The notes below the pieces were generated by a model. That model had not been told where the DNA came from and ran no database searches. It saw only the letters and a program-made list of their open reading frames with translations. The translations under genes and the position numbers were made by a program. Shown here in pieces: positions 44,718 to 52,246 of a stretch of 64,000 bases of DNA. This DNA is from DATDFB01 sp036522835 (lineage in GTDB: Bacteria; Acidobacteriota; Thermoanaerobaculia; Gp7-AA8), in contig DATDFB010000207.1 of assembly GCA_036522835.1 (NCBI GenBank), positions 1-64,000 on the forward strand, written 5' to 3'. Each line of letters begins with the position of its first letter. Position 1 is the stretch's first letter.

Positions 44718-45685
44718 GGCATTGGTCCGCCGTTCGTGGTGCCGCCGCTGCCGCCGGCGTCACCGCAGTTGTCGCAGCCGAGGTTGATGCGAAACATGGT
44801 GAGCTGCTTCATCCCGTTCGAGGCGACGACTTCGCCGAAGAAGATACGCCCGAAGTTTTCGACCTCGACCGACGACTTGAACTGTGTGACGCCCAAGCTA
44901 TTGTCTTCCCTGGCCCTCGGTACGTCGACGTCCTGGAAGATCGAGTAACGGAGATGGTTCTGCGCGTTCTGATTGATGGTGGCGTGATCCTTCGCGTACA
45001 GAGGGGGGTCATTGCCCAGGGTAGCTTCGTCATGCCAGTTGCAGATGTTGTAGGGCCAGCTGTTGCCGGCCAGGCTGCTCGTCCCGGCGGGATTGCTTCC
45101 GGCGCCGGCGGCCACCGGAACTTGCATCGCGCTTCTGACGGCGCTGTGAAGAGACGTGTAGACCGGGTCCCGGTCGATGTCCGCGTGTTTCTCCAGATTC
45201 ACCTTCGCGCCGCGGACGCGCACGCCGTACATCTCGCTGGCTCCGACCCAGACCGGCGTCTCGGTCTTCGGCGTTTCGATGCCGGGCAACTGAGGTTTGC
45301 CGGGATTGTCGTGCGTCGAGCGGAGGATGGCCTCGGAATGCTCGATGTAGAGGTCATCATTGATGCGTACGTCGTCGAGCACTGAGCGTACCGTCGTGGT
45401 GTAGGCGCCCTCGTCCTCCCCCTCGGTTCCGCGGACCTCGCTGTAGGCGTGGCCGACGTAGAGGTAGAAGCTCTTCGGGCCCTCCTCGCCGAACTGATAT
45501 TTCCCGGGTACGGCAAAGTTGACGTGCTTCTCCGAGGCCGAGGCGAAACCGCCGGTGATCGAGAGTACCGACGGTGCTATGGACGGCAGCGCCGTGAACT
45601 GCCCATTCTTGTCGTGCACCCACCCGCCGAATGGGAGCGCGTAGGCGTGGTAAAGAAAGATGTGTTTCCTCATTTTTTTGAACAT
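44714..45685 (-). CDS. protein of unknown function in ECF/CHAT operon
   Basis: A 323-residue protein beginning MFKKMRKHIFLYHAYALPFG with blocks GKYQFGEEGPKSFYLYVGHA, VWVGASEMYGVRVRGAKVNL and a Cys pair near the C-terminus (LGCDNCGDAGGSGG). No signal peptide is evident. It looks like a beta-rich domain; I do not recognise the family. GAGG precedes the ATG, and it shares four bases with the CHAT gene downstream. Position between the anti-sigma and the CHAT protease makes it a candidate partner or substrate, but that is inference. Confidence 0.8.
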   Translation of the reverse strand: MFKKMRKHIFLYHAYALPFGGWVHDKNGQFTALPSIAPSVLSITGGFASASEKHVNFAVPGKYQFGEEGPKSFYLYVGHAYSEVRGTEGEDEGAYTTTVRSVLDDVRINDDLYIEHSEAILRSTHDNPGKPQLPGIETPKTETPVWVGASEMYGVRVRGAKVNLEKHADIDRDPVYTSLHSAVRSAMQVPVAAGAGSNPAGTSSLAGNSWPYNICNWHDEATLGNDPPLYAKDHATINQNAQNHLRYSIFQDVDVPRAREDNSLGVTQFKSSVEVENFGRIFFGEVVASNGMKQLTMFRINLGCDNCGDAGGSGGTTNGGPMP

Positions 45686-45704
45686 GGCGTCCTCTCTTTT
45701 TGGG

Positions 45705-46343
45705 TCATCCGACTGTGAACTCCGCTTGAGACACCGACACCCCACCGATGCCGGTAACGAGGAGCGAGTAATCGCCAGGAGGGAGAGTGCCGCCGGGAAT
45801 GTACACGTCGATCGGCTTCTTCGCCTCCTCGGCGGTGGCCTGGCCCTTGATCCAGACCTTGCCGTGCGCGTCGACGACCGCGTACTTGTATTGCGGCGGA
45901 ATCACGAACTCGAGCGTGTATGGCGCGCGGCCATTGATGCTCTTGATCTCGTCGCGCTGGTCGCCAATCAGGTAGACCGGCACGACGTGCGGCTCTCGCT
46001 CCTTCGTCAATTCCGTGCGTGTGTTCGCCAGTTGCGTGCGTGTTCTCTCCAGTTGCGCACGCAACGGCACGACGAAAGTGATCTGCTGGAGGCTTGCGGT
46101 AAGGACGACGGCGGCTGCGAAGCCGAGAGCAGGTTTGGATCTCCACCAGACCGGCTGCGCCGGCACAGGTTCGACCACCACCTTCGGTAGGACCGTGGTG
46201 AATCGCAGCGCGTCTTTGACGTCGGCAAAGCAGGTGTCGCAGTCGGCGAAGTGCTCTTCGAATGCGGTCCGCTCGGCGTCGCTCAATTCGCCGAGCAGAT
46301 ATCCCTCGGCAGCGTAAGTATCGATGGCTTCGGTGTGTTCCAT
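45705..46343 (-). CDS. zinc-finger anti-sigma factor, membrane-anchored
   Basis: A 212-residue protein. The N-terminal zf-HC2-type domain carries HxxxCxxC (His31, Cys35, Cys38 in HFADCDTC), which binds ECF sigma factors. A membrane helix lies near 70-90 (PALGFAAAVVLTASLQQITF), then a coiled coil (LRAQLERTRTQLANTRTELT) and an outer beta domain (IDVYIPGGTLPPGDYSLLV). It starts eight bases after the sigma gene, the normal order. Release of the sigma factor would need cleavage or a signal at the outer domain. Confidence 0.93.
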   Translation of the reverse strand: MEHTEAIDTYAAEGYLLGELSDAERTAFEEHFADCDTCFADVKDALRFTTVLPKVVVEPVPAQPVWWRSKPALGFAAAVVLTASLQQITFVVPLRAQLERTRTQLANTRTELTKEREPHVVPVYLIGDQRDEIKSINGRAPYTLEFVIPPQYKYAVVDAHGKVWIKGQATAEEAKKPIDVYIPGGTLPPGDYSLLVTGIGGVSVSQAEFTVG

Positions 46344-46350
46344 GGCTCGC

Positions 46351-47031
46351 TCAGTGGCCGCTCCGTGGCGGCTTCCCCTTCTCTTTCGAATATAGAAATC
46401 GGAATCGCGCGACGGCCCGGTGCAGTACGACGCGCAGGTAATTGCGGGTGCAGTGGTTCTTGGCGCAGATCTCGTCTTTGGGAGGCTTGCGGACGAAGAT
46501 GTCGAGGATGATCTCCCGCTCCTTCGCCGTCAGCAGCGTCAGCGTGCGCCGGACGACCTCGGCCTCTTCGCGTTTCACCAACACGTCTTCGACGCTGGGA
46601 CCGGGAATCGGGACGTCGCCGTTATCCTCGATCGGCTCATAGCGAGGGTCCCGGTAGCCCTCCAACACGACGAGGTCGCAGATGCGAAAGACGAAGGCGC
46701 CAAGGCTCTCCGGCGACCTGATCGCGTCAGGCACGCGCAGCTTCTCGAAAAAGCGCGCGAAGGTTTCCTGGATGATGTCGTCCCGGCGGGACTTCGCGAA
46801 GCCGCGCCTGGACAGTTTGATGGCCAGCTTTTCTCTGAAATAGGTGTCGAAGTGGTCCACGGTCATCGGATCGCCCTCACGAAGACGGCGCAGATACTCC
46901 GCGTCGAATGGGTAGCGATCCACGTGCGGCCTTCCTGCGGGACCCGGTACAGCCCGGAGAGAGACGGGGTTATCGATTATGGAGTGACCGCCGCTCCGAT
47001 TTCCATACCCATCGTCTGGAGTCGTGCTCAC
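46351..47031 (-). CDS. ECF-family RNA polymerase sigma factor
   Basis: A 226-residue protein with sigma region 2 (FAKSRRDDIIQETFARFFEK) and region 4 (LLTAKEREIILDIFVRKPPK then NHCTRNYLRVVLHRAVARF). The N-terminal 45 residues extend beyond the sigma core. The GTG start gives MSTTPDDGYG; its probable promoter stands about 22 bases upstream and matches a second one at 42284-42257, so the factor probably drives its own operon. Anti-sigma, unknown protein and CHAT protease follow in order. The inducing signal is unknown. Confidence 0.93.
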   Translation of the reverse strand: MSTTPDDGYGNRSGGHSIIDNPVSLRAVPGPAGRPHVDRYPFDAEYLRRLREGDPMTVDHFDTYFREKLAIKLSRRGFAKSRRDDIIQETFARFFEKLRVPDAIRSPESLGAFVFRICDLVVLEGYRDPRYEPIEDNGDVPIPGPSVEDVLVKREEAEVVRRTLTLLTAKEREIILDIFVRKPPKDEICAKNHCTRNYLRVVLHRAVARFRFLYSKEKGKPPRSGH

Positions 47032-47052
47032 GTGTGGCTACCTCAATGGAAG

Positions 47053-47080
47053 TAGTGACGCAGAGCACAAAAACGTTTCA
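47053..47080 (-). promoter_or_regulatory. ECF-type promoter of the sigma/anti-sigma/CHAT operon
   Basis: On the minus strand TGAAACGTTT, ten bases, then CGTCACTACT; AAC-type -35 and CGTC-type -10 are the usual marks of ECF promoters. Distance from the -10 to the GTG start is about 22 bases. The copy at 42284-42257 keeps both blocks and the spacing while the spacer sequence differs, the sign of a functional rather than a duplicated sequence. Confidence 0.65.
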
Positions 47081-47103
47081 ACCAACGGTGCGAAATGTTG
47101 CGT

Positions 47104-47180
47104 TGGCCTCCCCGGCAGGGCTCGAACCTGCGACCCACAGCTTAGAAGGCTGTTGCTCTGTCCACCTGAGCTACGGGGAG
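47104..47180 (-). tRNA. tRNA-Arg (anticodon TCT), CCA encoded
   Basis: Acceptor stem CTCCCCG pairs with CGGGGAG, followed by G and CCA. The anticodon arm ACAGCCTTCTAAGCTGT carries TCT. The T-arm is GCAGGTTCGAGCCCTGC. Length is 77 nucleotides. It lies just upstream of the ECF promoter region, on the same strand as the sigma gene. Confidence 0.95.
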
Positions 47181-47212
47181 GTGAGGGGTTGTTGGGTTCT
47201 TAAGAACCAAAT

Positions 47213-47289
<77 letters not shown>

Positions 47290-47333
47290 ACTCTTGCGAA
47301 CGTTCACTCAACAGGGGGTGCTCGGCGCTCATT

Positions 47334-47762
47334 TCAGACGGCGCGCGCCGGCACCTCGTCGACGCGGCGCGGCGGCAGGAGCTGTTCCCACTGTCTGGCC
47401 GTGGCCTGGTCGAGCACGAACTCGAACGCGTGTCCGTGCGAGCGGAGGCGCAGGGCTTTACCGACCACGCTGTGGCCGGTCGCCGTCTCGTCATCGTATT
47501 CGACCTCGTCGATGTGGCGGAGCTCCATCGTCGCCTGAAGATCGGCGTTCTCGTAGTGCAGGGCGTCGTTGTCGAGCGCGAGGGAGACCGGAATCTTCTG
47601 CATCCCTTCGAGAAAGTCGGCCCGGCTGACGATGCGGCAGTTCGCCCGCCGCTTGGCCATCATCTCGTCGAGTTGGTCTTTGGTGCGCATCCGCAAGAAG
47701 ACCCAAATGAGAGCGGCGAGAACGACGAGTCCAACGACGGTCACGGTTCCAAGCCAGGGCAT
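47334..47762 (-). CDS. membrane-anchored hypothetical protein, 142 residues
   Basis: An N-terminal membrane helix (VTVVGLVVLAALIWVFLRM) is followed by a cytoplasmic or periplasmic domain with ALHYENADLQATMELRHIDE and ATARQWEQLLPPR. The second half resembles small PH-like or bactofilin-like beta domains only loosely, and I do not assign it. AAGGAGGG stands six bases upstream of the ATG. It is divergent from the Nudix gene. Confidence 0.75.
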   Translation of the reverse strand: MPWLGTVTVVGLVVLAALIWVFLRMRTKDQLDEMMAKRRANCRIVSRADFLEGMQKIPVSLALDNDALHYENADLQATMELRHIDEVEYDDETATGHSVVGKALRLRSHGHAFEFVLDQATARQWEQLLPPRRVDEVPARAV

Positions 47763-47855
47763 GGCCGACCCTCCTTATCTCCTGCTACGTGACAAAATCG
47801 TACGCCATTTTCACAGAAACGTCACGAACGGAAACGGTCGTAGAATCGCGCCCGC

Positions 47856-48293
47856 ATGGCCGCGGGAAAGCGGGGGAACGTACGCCACGAGCATTCCTCG
47901 GGCGGCGCAGTGATCACGCTTCGCAACGGCCGGCCCTACGTGGCCATGATCGCCACGCGCGGCCGCACGCGCTGGGGCCTGCCGAAGGGCGCCGTCTCCC
48001 AAGGCGAGACCTCGGAGGAAGCAGCGCTGCGGGAAGTGCGCGAAGAGACGGGCCTCGAGGCGAAGATCGTCGGGAAGCTCGACACCATCGAGTACTTCTT
48101 CCGTGTCGCCGACACGCTCATCAAAAAGCGCGTCGACTTCTACCTCATGCAGCACACCGGCGGCACGCTGCAGCCGCAGCTTAGCGAGGTTGACGACGTC
48201 GAGTGGGTGCCCCTTTCCGACTCGATCGAGCGGGCGAGCTTCGACTCCGAGAAGAAGCTGCTCGAGATCGCGGCGCGGGAGATGGCGTCTTAG
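47856..48293 (+). CDS. Nudix hydrolase
   Basis: A 145-residue protein with a full Nudix box: GAVSQGETSEEAALREVREE followed by TGL, so the metal-binding Glu residues are all present. The preceding strand has ATRGRTRWGLPKG. Substrates of this class include nucleoside diphosphates linked to another moiety, such as Ap4A or oxidised nucleotides; the sequence alone does not decide. TAGAAT ends ten bases before the ATG, suggesting a nearly leaderless transcript. Its last 113 bases overlap, convergently, the tail of the LigD phosphoesterase gene. Confidence 0.92.
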   Translation: MAAGKRGNVRHEHSSGGAVITLRNGRPYVAMIATRGRTRWGLPKGAVSQGETSEEAALREVREETGLEAKIVGKLDTIEYFFRVADTLIKKRVDFYLMQHTGGTLQPQLSEVDDVEWVPLSDSIERASFDSEKKLLEIAAREMAS

Positions 48294-48906
48294 CGGCGAG
48301 GCGGTCCGCCAGTGTCGGCGCGCGCCGCGACGACGCCTTCCGGTTGCTCTCCCACGTCCGTTCGCCGCCGATCTCGTCGACGCCTTTGTTCGAGATGATC
48401 GAATTCGGCGCGACCTCGGTCACGTCGACACGGTCGTTCGCGTACTCGTCGCGATGCTTGAGCAGGAGCCACTCGTTGCCCTTGTCGCCGTAGCGGCCCT
48501 TGATCTTCACCAGGGCCCACTCGCCGAACATCTTTTTCCCGTAGAGGCGGAACGTCAGCTTCCCCGACTTCAGCGCCTTCACCGGATCGTCGCCCGGCTC
48601 GATGAACTCCCACCCGCCGTTGTCCCAGATGATCACGTTCCCCGCGCCGTAATTTCCCTCAGGGATCACTCCTTCGAACGACGCGTAGTCGTACGGGTGG
48701 TCTTCGGTCATCATGGCCAGGCGCTTTACCGTCGGGTCGTACGACGGCCCTTTCGGCACCGCCCACGATTTCAGCACCCCCTCCATCTCCAAACGGAAGT
48801 CATAGTGCAGATGCGACGCGTGGTGCTTCTGGATGACGAAGATCGGCAGCTTCGCCTTGCGCGGCTTCCCGCCCGCCGGCTCGGGCGTAGCCTGGAAGTC
48901 GCGCAT
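48181..48906 (-). CDS. stand-alone LigD 3'-phosphoesterase domain protein
   Basis: A 241-residue protein. Residues about 10-170 form the 3'-phosphoesterase domain of DNA ligase D, with KHHASHLHYDFRLE and GVIPEGNYGAGNVIIWDNG carrying the active-site residues. The domain trims 3' ends during end joining. The rest, roughly 60 residues rich in Ser, Arg, Ala and Pro, overlaps the Nudix gene on the other strand and is probably disordered. No ligase or polymerase domain is attached. It is next to Ku on the same strand; the frame is open upstream only to a TAA inside the Ku gene, so the protein is not a truncated LigD fusion at its N-terminus. Confidence 0.88.
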   Translation of the reverse strand: MRDFQATPEPAGGKPRKAKLPIFVIQKHHASHLHYDFRLEMEGVLKSWAVPKGPSYDPTVKRLAMMTEDHPYDYASFEGVIPEGNYGAGNVIIWDNGGWEFIEPGDDPVKALKSGKLTFRLYGKKMFGEWALVKIKGRYGDKGNEWLLLKHRDEYANDRVDVTEVAPNSIISNKGVDEIGGERTWESNRKASSRRAPTLADRLAAKTPSPAPRSRAASSRSRSSPARSSRKGAPTRRRQPR

Positions 48907-48929
48907 GGAGCGGTATTTCTTGAGCAGGT

Positions 48930-49808
48930 CTACGATGCTTTCCTCCTCTTAGCCGGGGCGCGTTTGCGCGACGGCGCCCGCTTTCGCGACGACGACGCGG
49001 CGCGTTTCGGGGAGCGCTTCGCGGGGGCGCGGCCCTGTCCGAGGCTGCGGCGCAGCGCTTCCATGATGTCGATGACCTCGCCGCCGCCCTTCTCCTCCTC
49101 GCGCGGCTCGATCTCGATTGTCTTGCCGCGGGACTTCTCACGGATACGCTCGAGCAGCCGCTCGCGGTACTCGTCCTTGAACTGCATCGGATTGAACTTG
49201 TCCTCCGTCAGCTCGTTGATGAGCGTCTCGGCGAGCTGCACTTCCTTGTCGCGCACCGGAGCGTCCGACTCGAGATCGACGGCGCCGAAGTCGCGTACCT
49301 CGTCGGCGTAGAACATCGTGTGCAGCACGAGGCCCTTGTCGAACGGGCGGATGACGACGAGGTGCTCCTTGCCGGCCGCGACCCAGCGCGCCACCGCGAC
49401 GCGGTTCTGCTTCTTCATCGCCGAGGCCAGCAGCTTATACGTCTTGCCGCCGCCGGGCGCGGGTCCGAGGAAGTAGGCCTTCTCGAAAAAGATCGGGTCG
49501 ACTTCCTTGAGATCGACGAACTCGGTGATGTCGAGGGCGCGGCTGTTGTCGGTCTCGAGCGCCTCGATCTCTTCATCTTCGAAGGTGACGTACTTGTTTT
49601 TCGAGATGGCGTAGCCGCGGATCAGCTCGTCGGAGTCGACGATCTTCTCGTGATGCGGGCACCACCATTTACGGTTCACGCGCGTGCCGCAGCTGGCGTG
49701 CAGGAGATTGAAGTGAACGTCTTCCGATTTCGTGGCCGTGTAGAAGCGCACCGGGATCGACACGAGGCCGAACGAAATCGTGGCATTTCGCAGCGGTCTG
49801 AGAGCCAT
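48930..49808 (-). CDS. ku: Ku protein, non-homologous end joining
   Basis: A 292-residue bacterial Ku: RPLRNATISFGLVSIPVRFY, the Cys-containing ASCGTRVNRKWWCPHHEKIV, and LEALETDNSRALDITEFVD-type core blocks (EIEALETDNSRALDITEFV). The C-terminal tail (from about residue 255) is rich in Lys, Arg, Ser and Ala (KRAASSSRKRAPSRKRAPAK), a DNA-binding extension seen in several bacterial Ku proteins. Ku binds DNA double-strand ends and recruits LigD. GGAGG stands five bases before the ATG. The LigD phosphoesterase gene follows at once. Confidence 0.96.
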   Translation of the reverse strand: MALRPLRNATISFGLVSIPVRFYTATKSEDVHFNLLHASCGTRVNRKWWCPHHEKIVDSDELIRGYAISKNKYVTFEDEEIEALETDNSRALDITEFVDLKEVDPIFFEKAYFLGPAPGGGKTYKLLASAMKKQNRVAVARWVAAGKEHLVVIRPFDKGLVLHTMFYADEVRDFGAVDLESDAPVRDKEVQLAETLINELTEDKFNPMQFKDEYRERLLERIREKSRGKTIEIEPREEEKGGGEVIDIMEALRRSLGQGRAPAKRSPKRAASSSRKRAPSRKRAPAKRRKAS

Positions 49809-49881
49809 AGGTCCTCCGCGATGAGGTAGTTGCATCTGCCGTTCCCGCCGCAACTGATTTAGATTCAGCGGCTTCCGCGGC

Positions 49882-52215
49882 GTGAATTTTGCATTGCCGG
49901 GCTCGGTCGTGGATTCTTCCATCCGCAGGACGTTGTGGGGCGCTTTCGCCGCGCTGGCGCTGCTGGCGTTGATCGGCCTGGCCCTGACCATGACCGTCCT
50001 TCAGACCGGCAAGCAGCAGGAGTACCGGATCATCCACGGCTCCGAGCCGCTCAACGACGCCGTCAACGCCATGGACGATGACACCACCATGGTGATCTCC
50101 GCGGCGCGCGGCTTCCATCTCACGCGCAATCCCCAGTTCCAGCAGGAGTACGACGACGCCGTGCGCGAGTTCGGCAAGAACGCGCAGTCGGCCATGCGCC
50201 TGGCCACCGACGCGCGCGACGTGAAGCTCGTCGGCGACTTGCGCCGCCACTTCGAGCAGATCAAGCCGCTCACGAAGGCGGAGATGGATCTCGCGCAGGC
50301 CTCGCGCTACCCCGAGGCGGATCAAAAGATGTTGGAGGTCGCCCGGGTGCGCCGCTCTGCGCAGGATTTCAGCGGCACGATGCTCGACGAGCATCGCCGC
50401 CGCCAGGCCGCCGATCTCGATCGCATGACCAGCATGCGCCTCGGCCTGTCGATCCTCATGGTCGTCGTCACGCTCGTCATTCTCGTCGTGGCCGCGTTCA
50501 CGGTCATGCGCATCGAGCAGCGCCTGGCGCACTCGATCAGCCGCCAGATCCGCCGCACCGAGACGATGATTGCCGGCATGTCCGACGGTGTCGCGCTCAT
50601 CGACGACGAGGGCAAAACGGTCTTCATCAATCCTGCCGGACAGATGCTCCTCGGCACGTCCGAGGTCGGCGTTCCGATCTTCCGGCAGACCGAGGTCTAC
50701 CGGCTGCGCGACGAAAACGGCGATCCGCTCGACGCCAAAGAGCTGCCCGCCGCGCAAGCGCTCTCCACCGGCAAGAGCGTGCAGGACCGCACCCTTCTCA
50801 TCGCCCGCGACGACCGCCAGGTCGCCGTGTCGCTGAACGCTACGCCGCTGCATGAAGAGGGGCGGATCACCGGCGCCATCGTCACATTCCGCGACATCAC
50901 CGAGCGCCGCCTGCTCGAGGAAGAGATGCAGGTGCAGGCCGAGCGCGCGCAGATCCTCGCCGACGCCGGCGCGTTCTTCGCCAGCAACATCGATCCGGCC
51001 TGGGTCACGCAGGCGATCGCCGAGCGCATCGCCGAAGTCCTCGGCGACTGGGTCGCCGTCATCCTCAAGGCGCCGGAGTCGAACGAGCTCCGCGTTGCCT
51101 CGATCTATCACCGCGACATGGCCTCGCTTGGTCTGGCCTGGTCGTACATCTACCGGCAGCCGCTCGTCATCGGCGAAGGGATCATCGGCCAAGTCGTCGC
51201 TACCGGCTATCCGTCGCTGACGGCGAACGTCGGCGGCGGTCCGGCGCACGACGACGCCACGTCGTATCACGTCCCGCACATGAAGCTGGCCTCGCTGCTG
51301 ATCCTTCCGCTGCGCACGCGGCGCGAGATGCTCGGCGCGCTCGTCATCGCCGCGAACGATCCCGACCGGGCCATGACCGACGACAATCTGCCGCTCGCCG
51401 AGGTGCTGGCGGAGCGCGCGTCACTGGCCATCGAGAACGCCAAGCTTTACACCGAACAGGTCGACGCACGGCGCAAGGTCGAGGACCTGTCGCGGCTCAA
51501 GGACGAATTCCTCTCCATCGCCTCGCATGAGCTGCGCACGCCGGTGACGTCGATCAAGGGTTACACGCAGTTGGCCAAGACGCTGATCCGCGAGAACGAT
51601 CTGGCGACATCGGAGGAGTACCTCGACATTGCTCTCGACCAGATCGACCGTATGTCGCGGTTGATCCTCGAGCTCCTCGACGTGTCGCGCATCGAGACGG
51701 GGCGCCTGGAGATCCGCCGCGAGCCGATCCGGTGGGCGTCGTTCGTGCGCGAGGTCGTGCACCGCCACCCCGCCGGCAGCGAGCGCACGCTGCACGTGTC
51801 GATTCCGGAGATGAACAAGGAGGTCTCCGGCGACCGCGACCGCCTCGAGCAGGTGCTCGGTAATCTGCTGGAGAACGCCGCGAAGTACTCGCCCGACGGC
51901 AGCGACATCTACGTCAGCGTTGAGGACCGCGGCGATCAGATCGTCACGTCGGTATGCGACCGCGGCATCGGCATCCCCGCCGACGAGCTCGGGCAGGTGT
52001 TCGAGCGCTTCCACCGCGGCCGCCAAGTCTCCTCGACGAACTACGGCGGCCTCGGACTTGGCCTCTACATCACCAAGCAAATCGTGGAGCGCCACGGCGG
52101 GGCGATCTGGGTCGACAGCAAGGAGCGCGCGGGAACGACGTTTTTCTTTTCGTTGCCGGTGGCAATCGTGGCCGCGGAGGCGGAGAAGGAGCCGGTGGCG
52201 TCGCAGGCGGGATGA
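49882..52215 (+). CDS. sensor histidine kinase (extracytoplasmic sensor, PAS, GAF, HisKA, HATPase)
   Basis: A 777-residue membrane kinase. Two membrane helices (about 16-38 and 186-206) bracket a helical outer domain of CHASE3 type. A PAS domain follows (about 225-345, ITGAIVTFRDITERRLLEEE), then a GAF domain (about 357-525), HisKA with SHELRTPVTSIKGYT (phospho-His near 549) and an ATPase domain with GNLLENAAKYSPDG, DRGIGIP and GGLGLGLYI. No response regulator is next to it. The start is GTG without a clear ribosome binding site; it is divergent from Ku. Confidence 0.94.
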   Translation: MNFALPGSVVDSSIRRTLWGAFAALALLALIGLALTMTVLQTGKQQEYRIIHGSEPLNDAVNAMDDDTTMVISAARGFHLTRNPQFQQEYDDAVREFGKNAQSAMRLATDARDVKLVGDLRRHFEQIKPLTKAEMDLAQASRYPEADQKMLEVARVRRSAQDFSGTMLDEHRRRQAADLDRMTSMRLGLSILMVVVTLVILVVAAFTVMRIEQRLAHSISRQIRRTETMIAGMSDGVALIDDEGKTVFINPAGQMLLGTSEVGVPIFRQTEVYRLRDENGDPLDAKELPAAQALSTGKSVQDRTLLIARDDRQVAVSLNATPLHEEGRITGAIVTFRDITERRLLEEEMQVQAERAQILADAGAFFASNIDPAWVTQAIAERIAEVLGDWVAVILKAPESNELRVASIYHRDMASLGLAWSYIYRQPLVIGEGIIGQVVATGYPSLTANVGGGPAHDDATSYHVPHMKLASLLILPLRTRREMLGALVIAANDPDRAMTDDNLPLAEVLAERASLAIENAKLYTEQVDARRKVEDLSRLKDEFLSIASHELRTPVTSIKGYTQLAKTLIRENDLATSEEYLDIALDQIDRMSRLILELLDVSRIETGRLEIRREPIRWASFVREVVHRHPAGSERTLHVSIPEMNKEVSGDRDRLEQVLGNLLENAAKYSPDGSDIYVSVEDRGDQIVTSVCDRGIGIPADELGQVFERFHRGRQVSSTNYGGLGLGLYITKQIVERHGGAIWVDSKERAGTTFFFSLPVAIVAAEAEKEPVASQAG

Positions 52216-52246
52216 CGCCCATTTGCCGGCCTGTTCTGCTCCCCGC

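Noticed and set aside
44714..45685. Bacterial gasdermin as partner of the CHAT protease
   Set aside because: Considered because CHAT proteases can activate gasdermins, but I see no gasdermin-like sequence features and cannot support the call.
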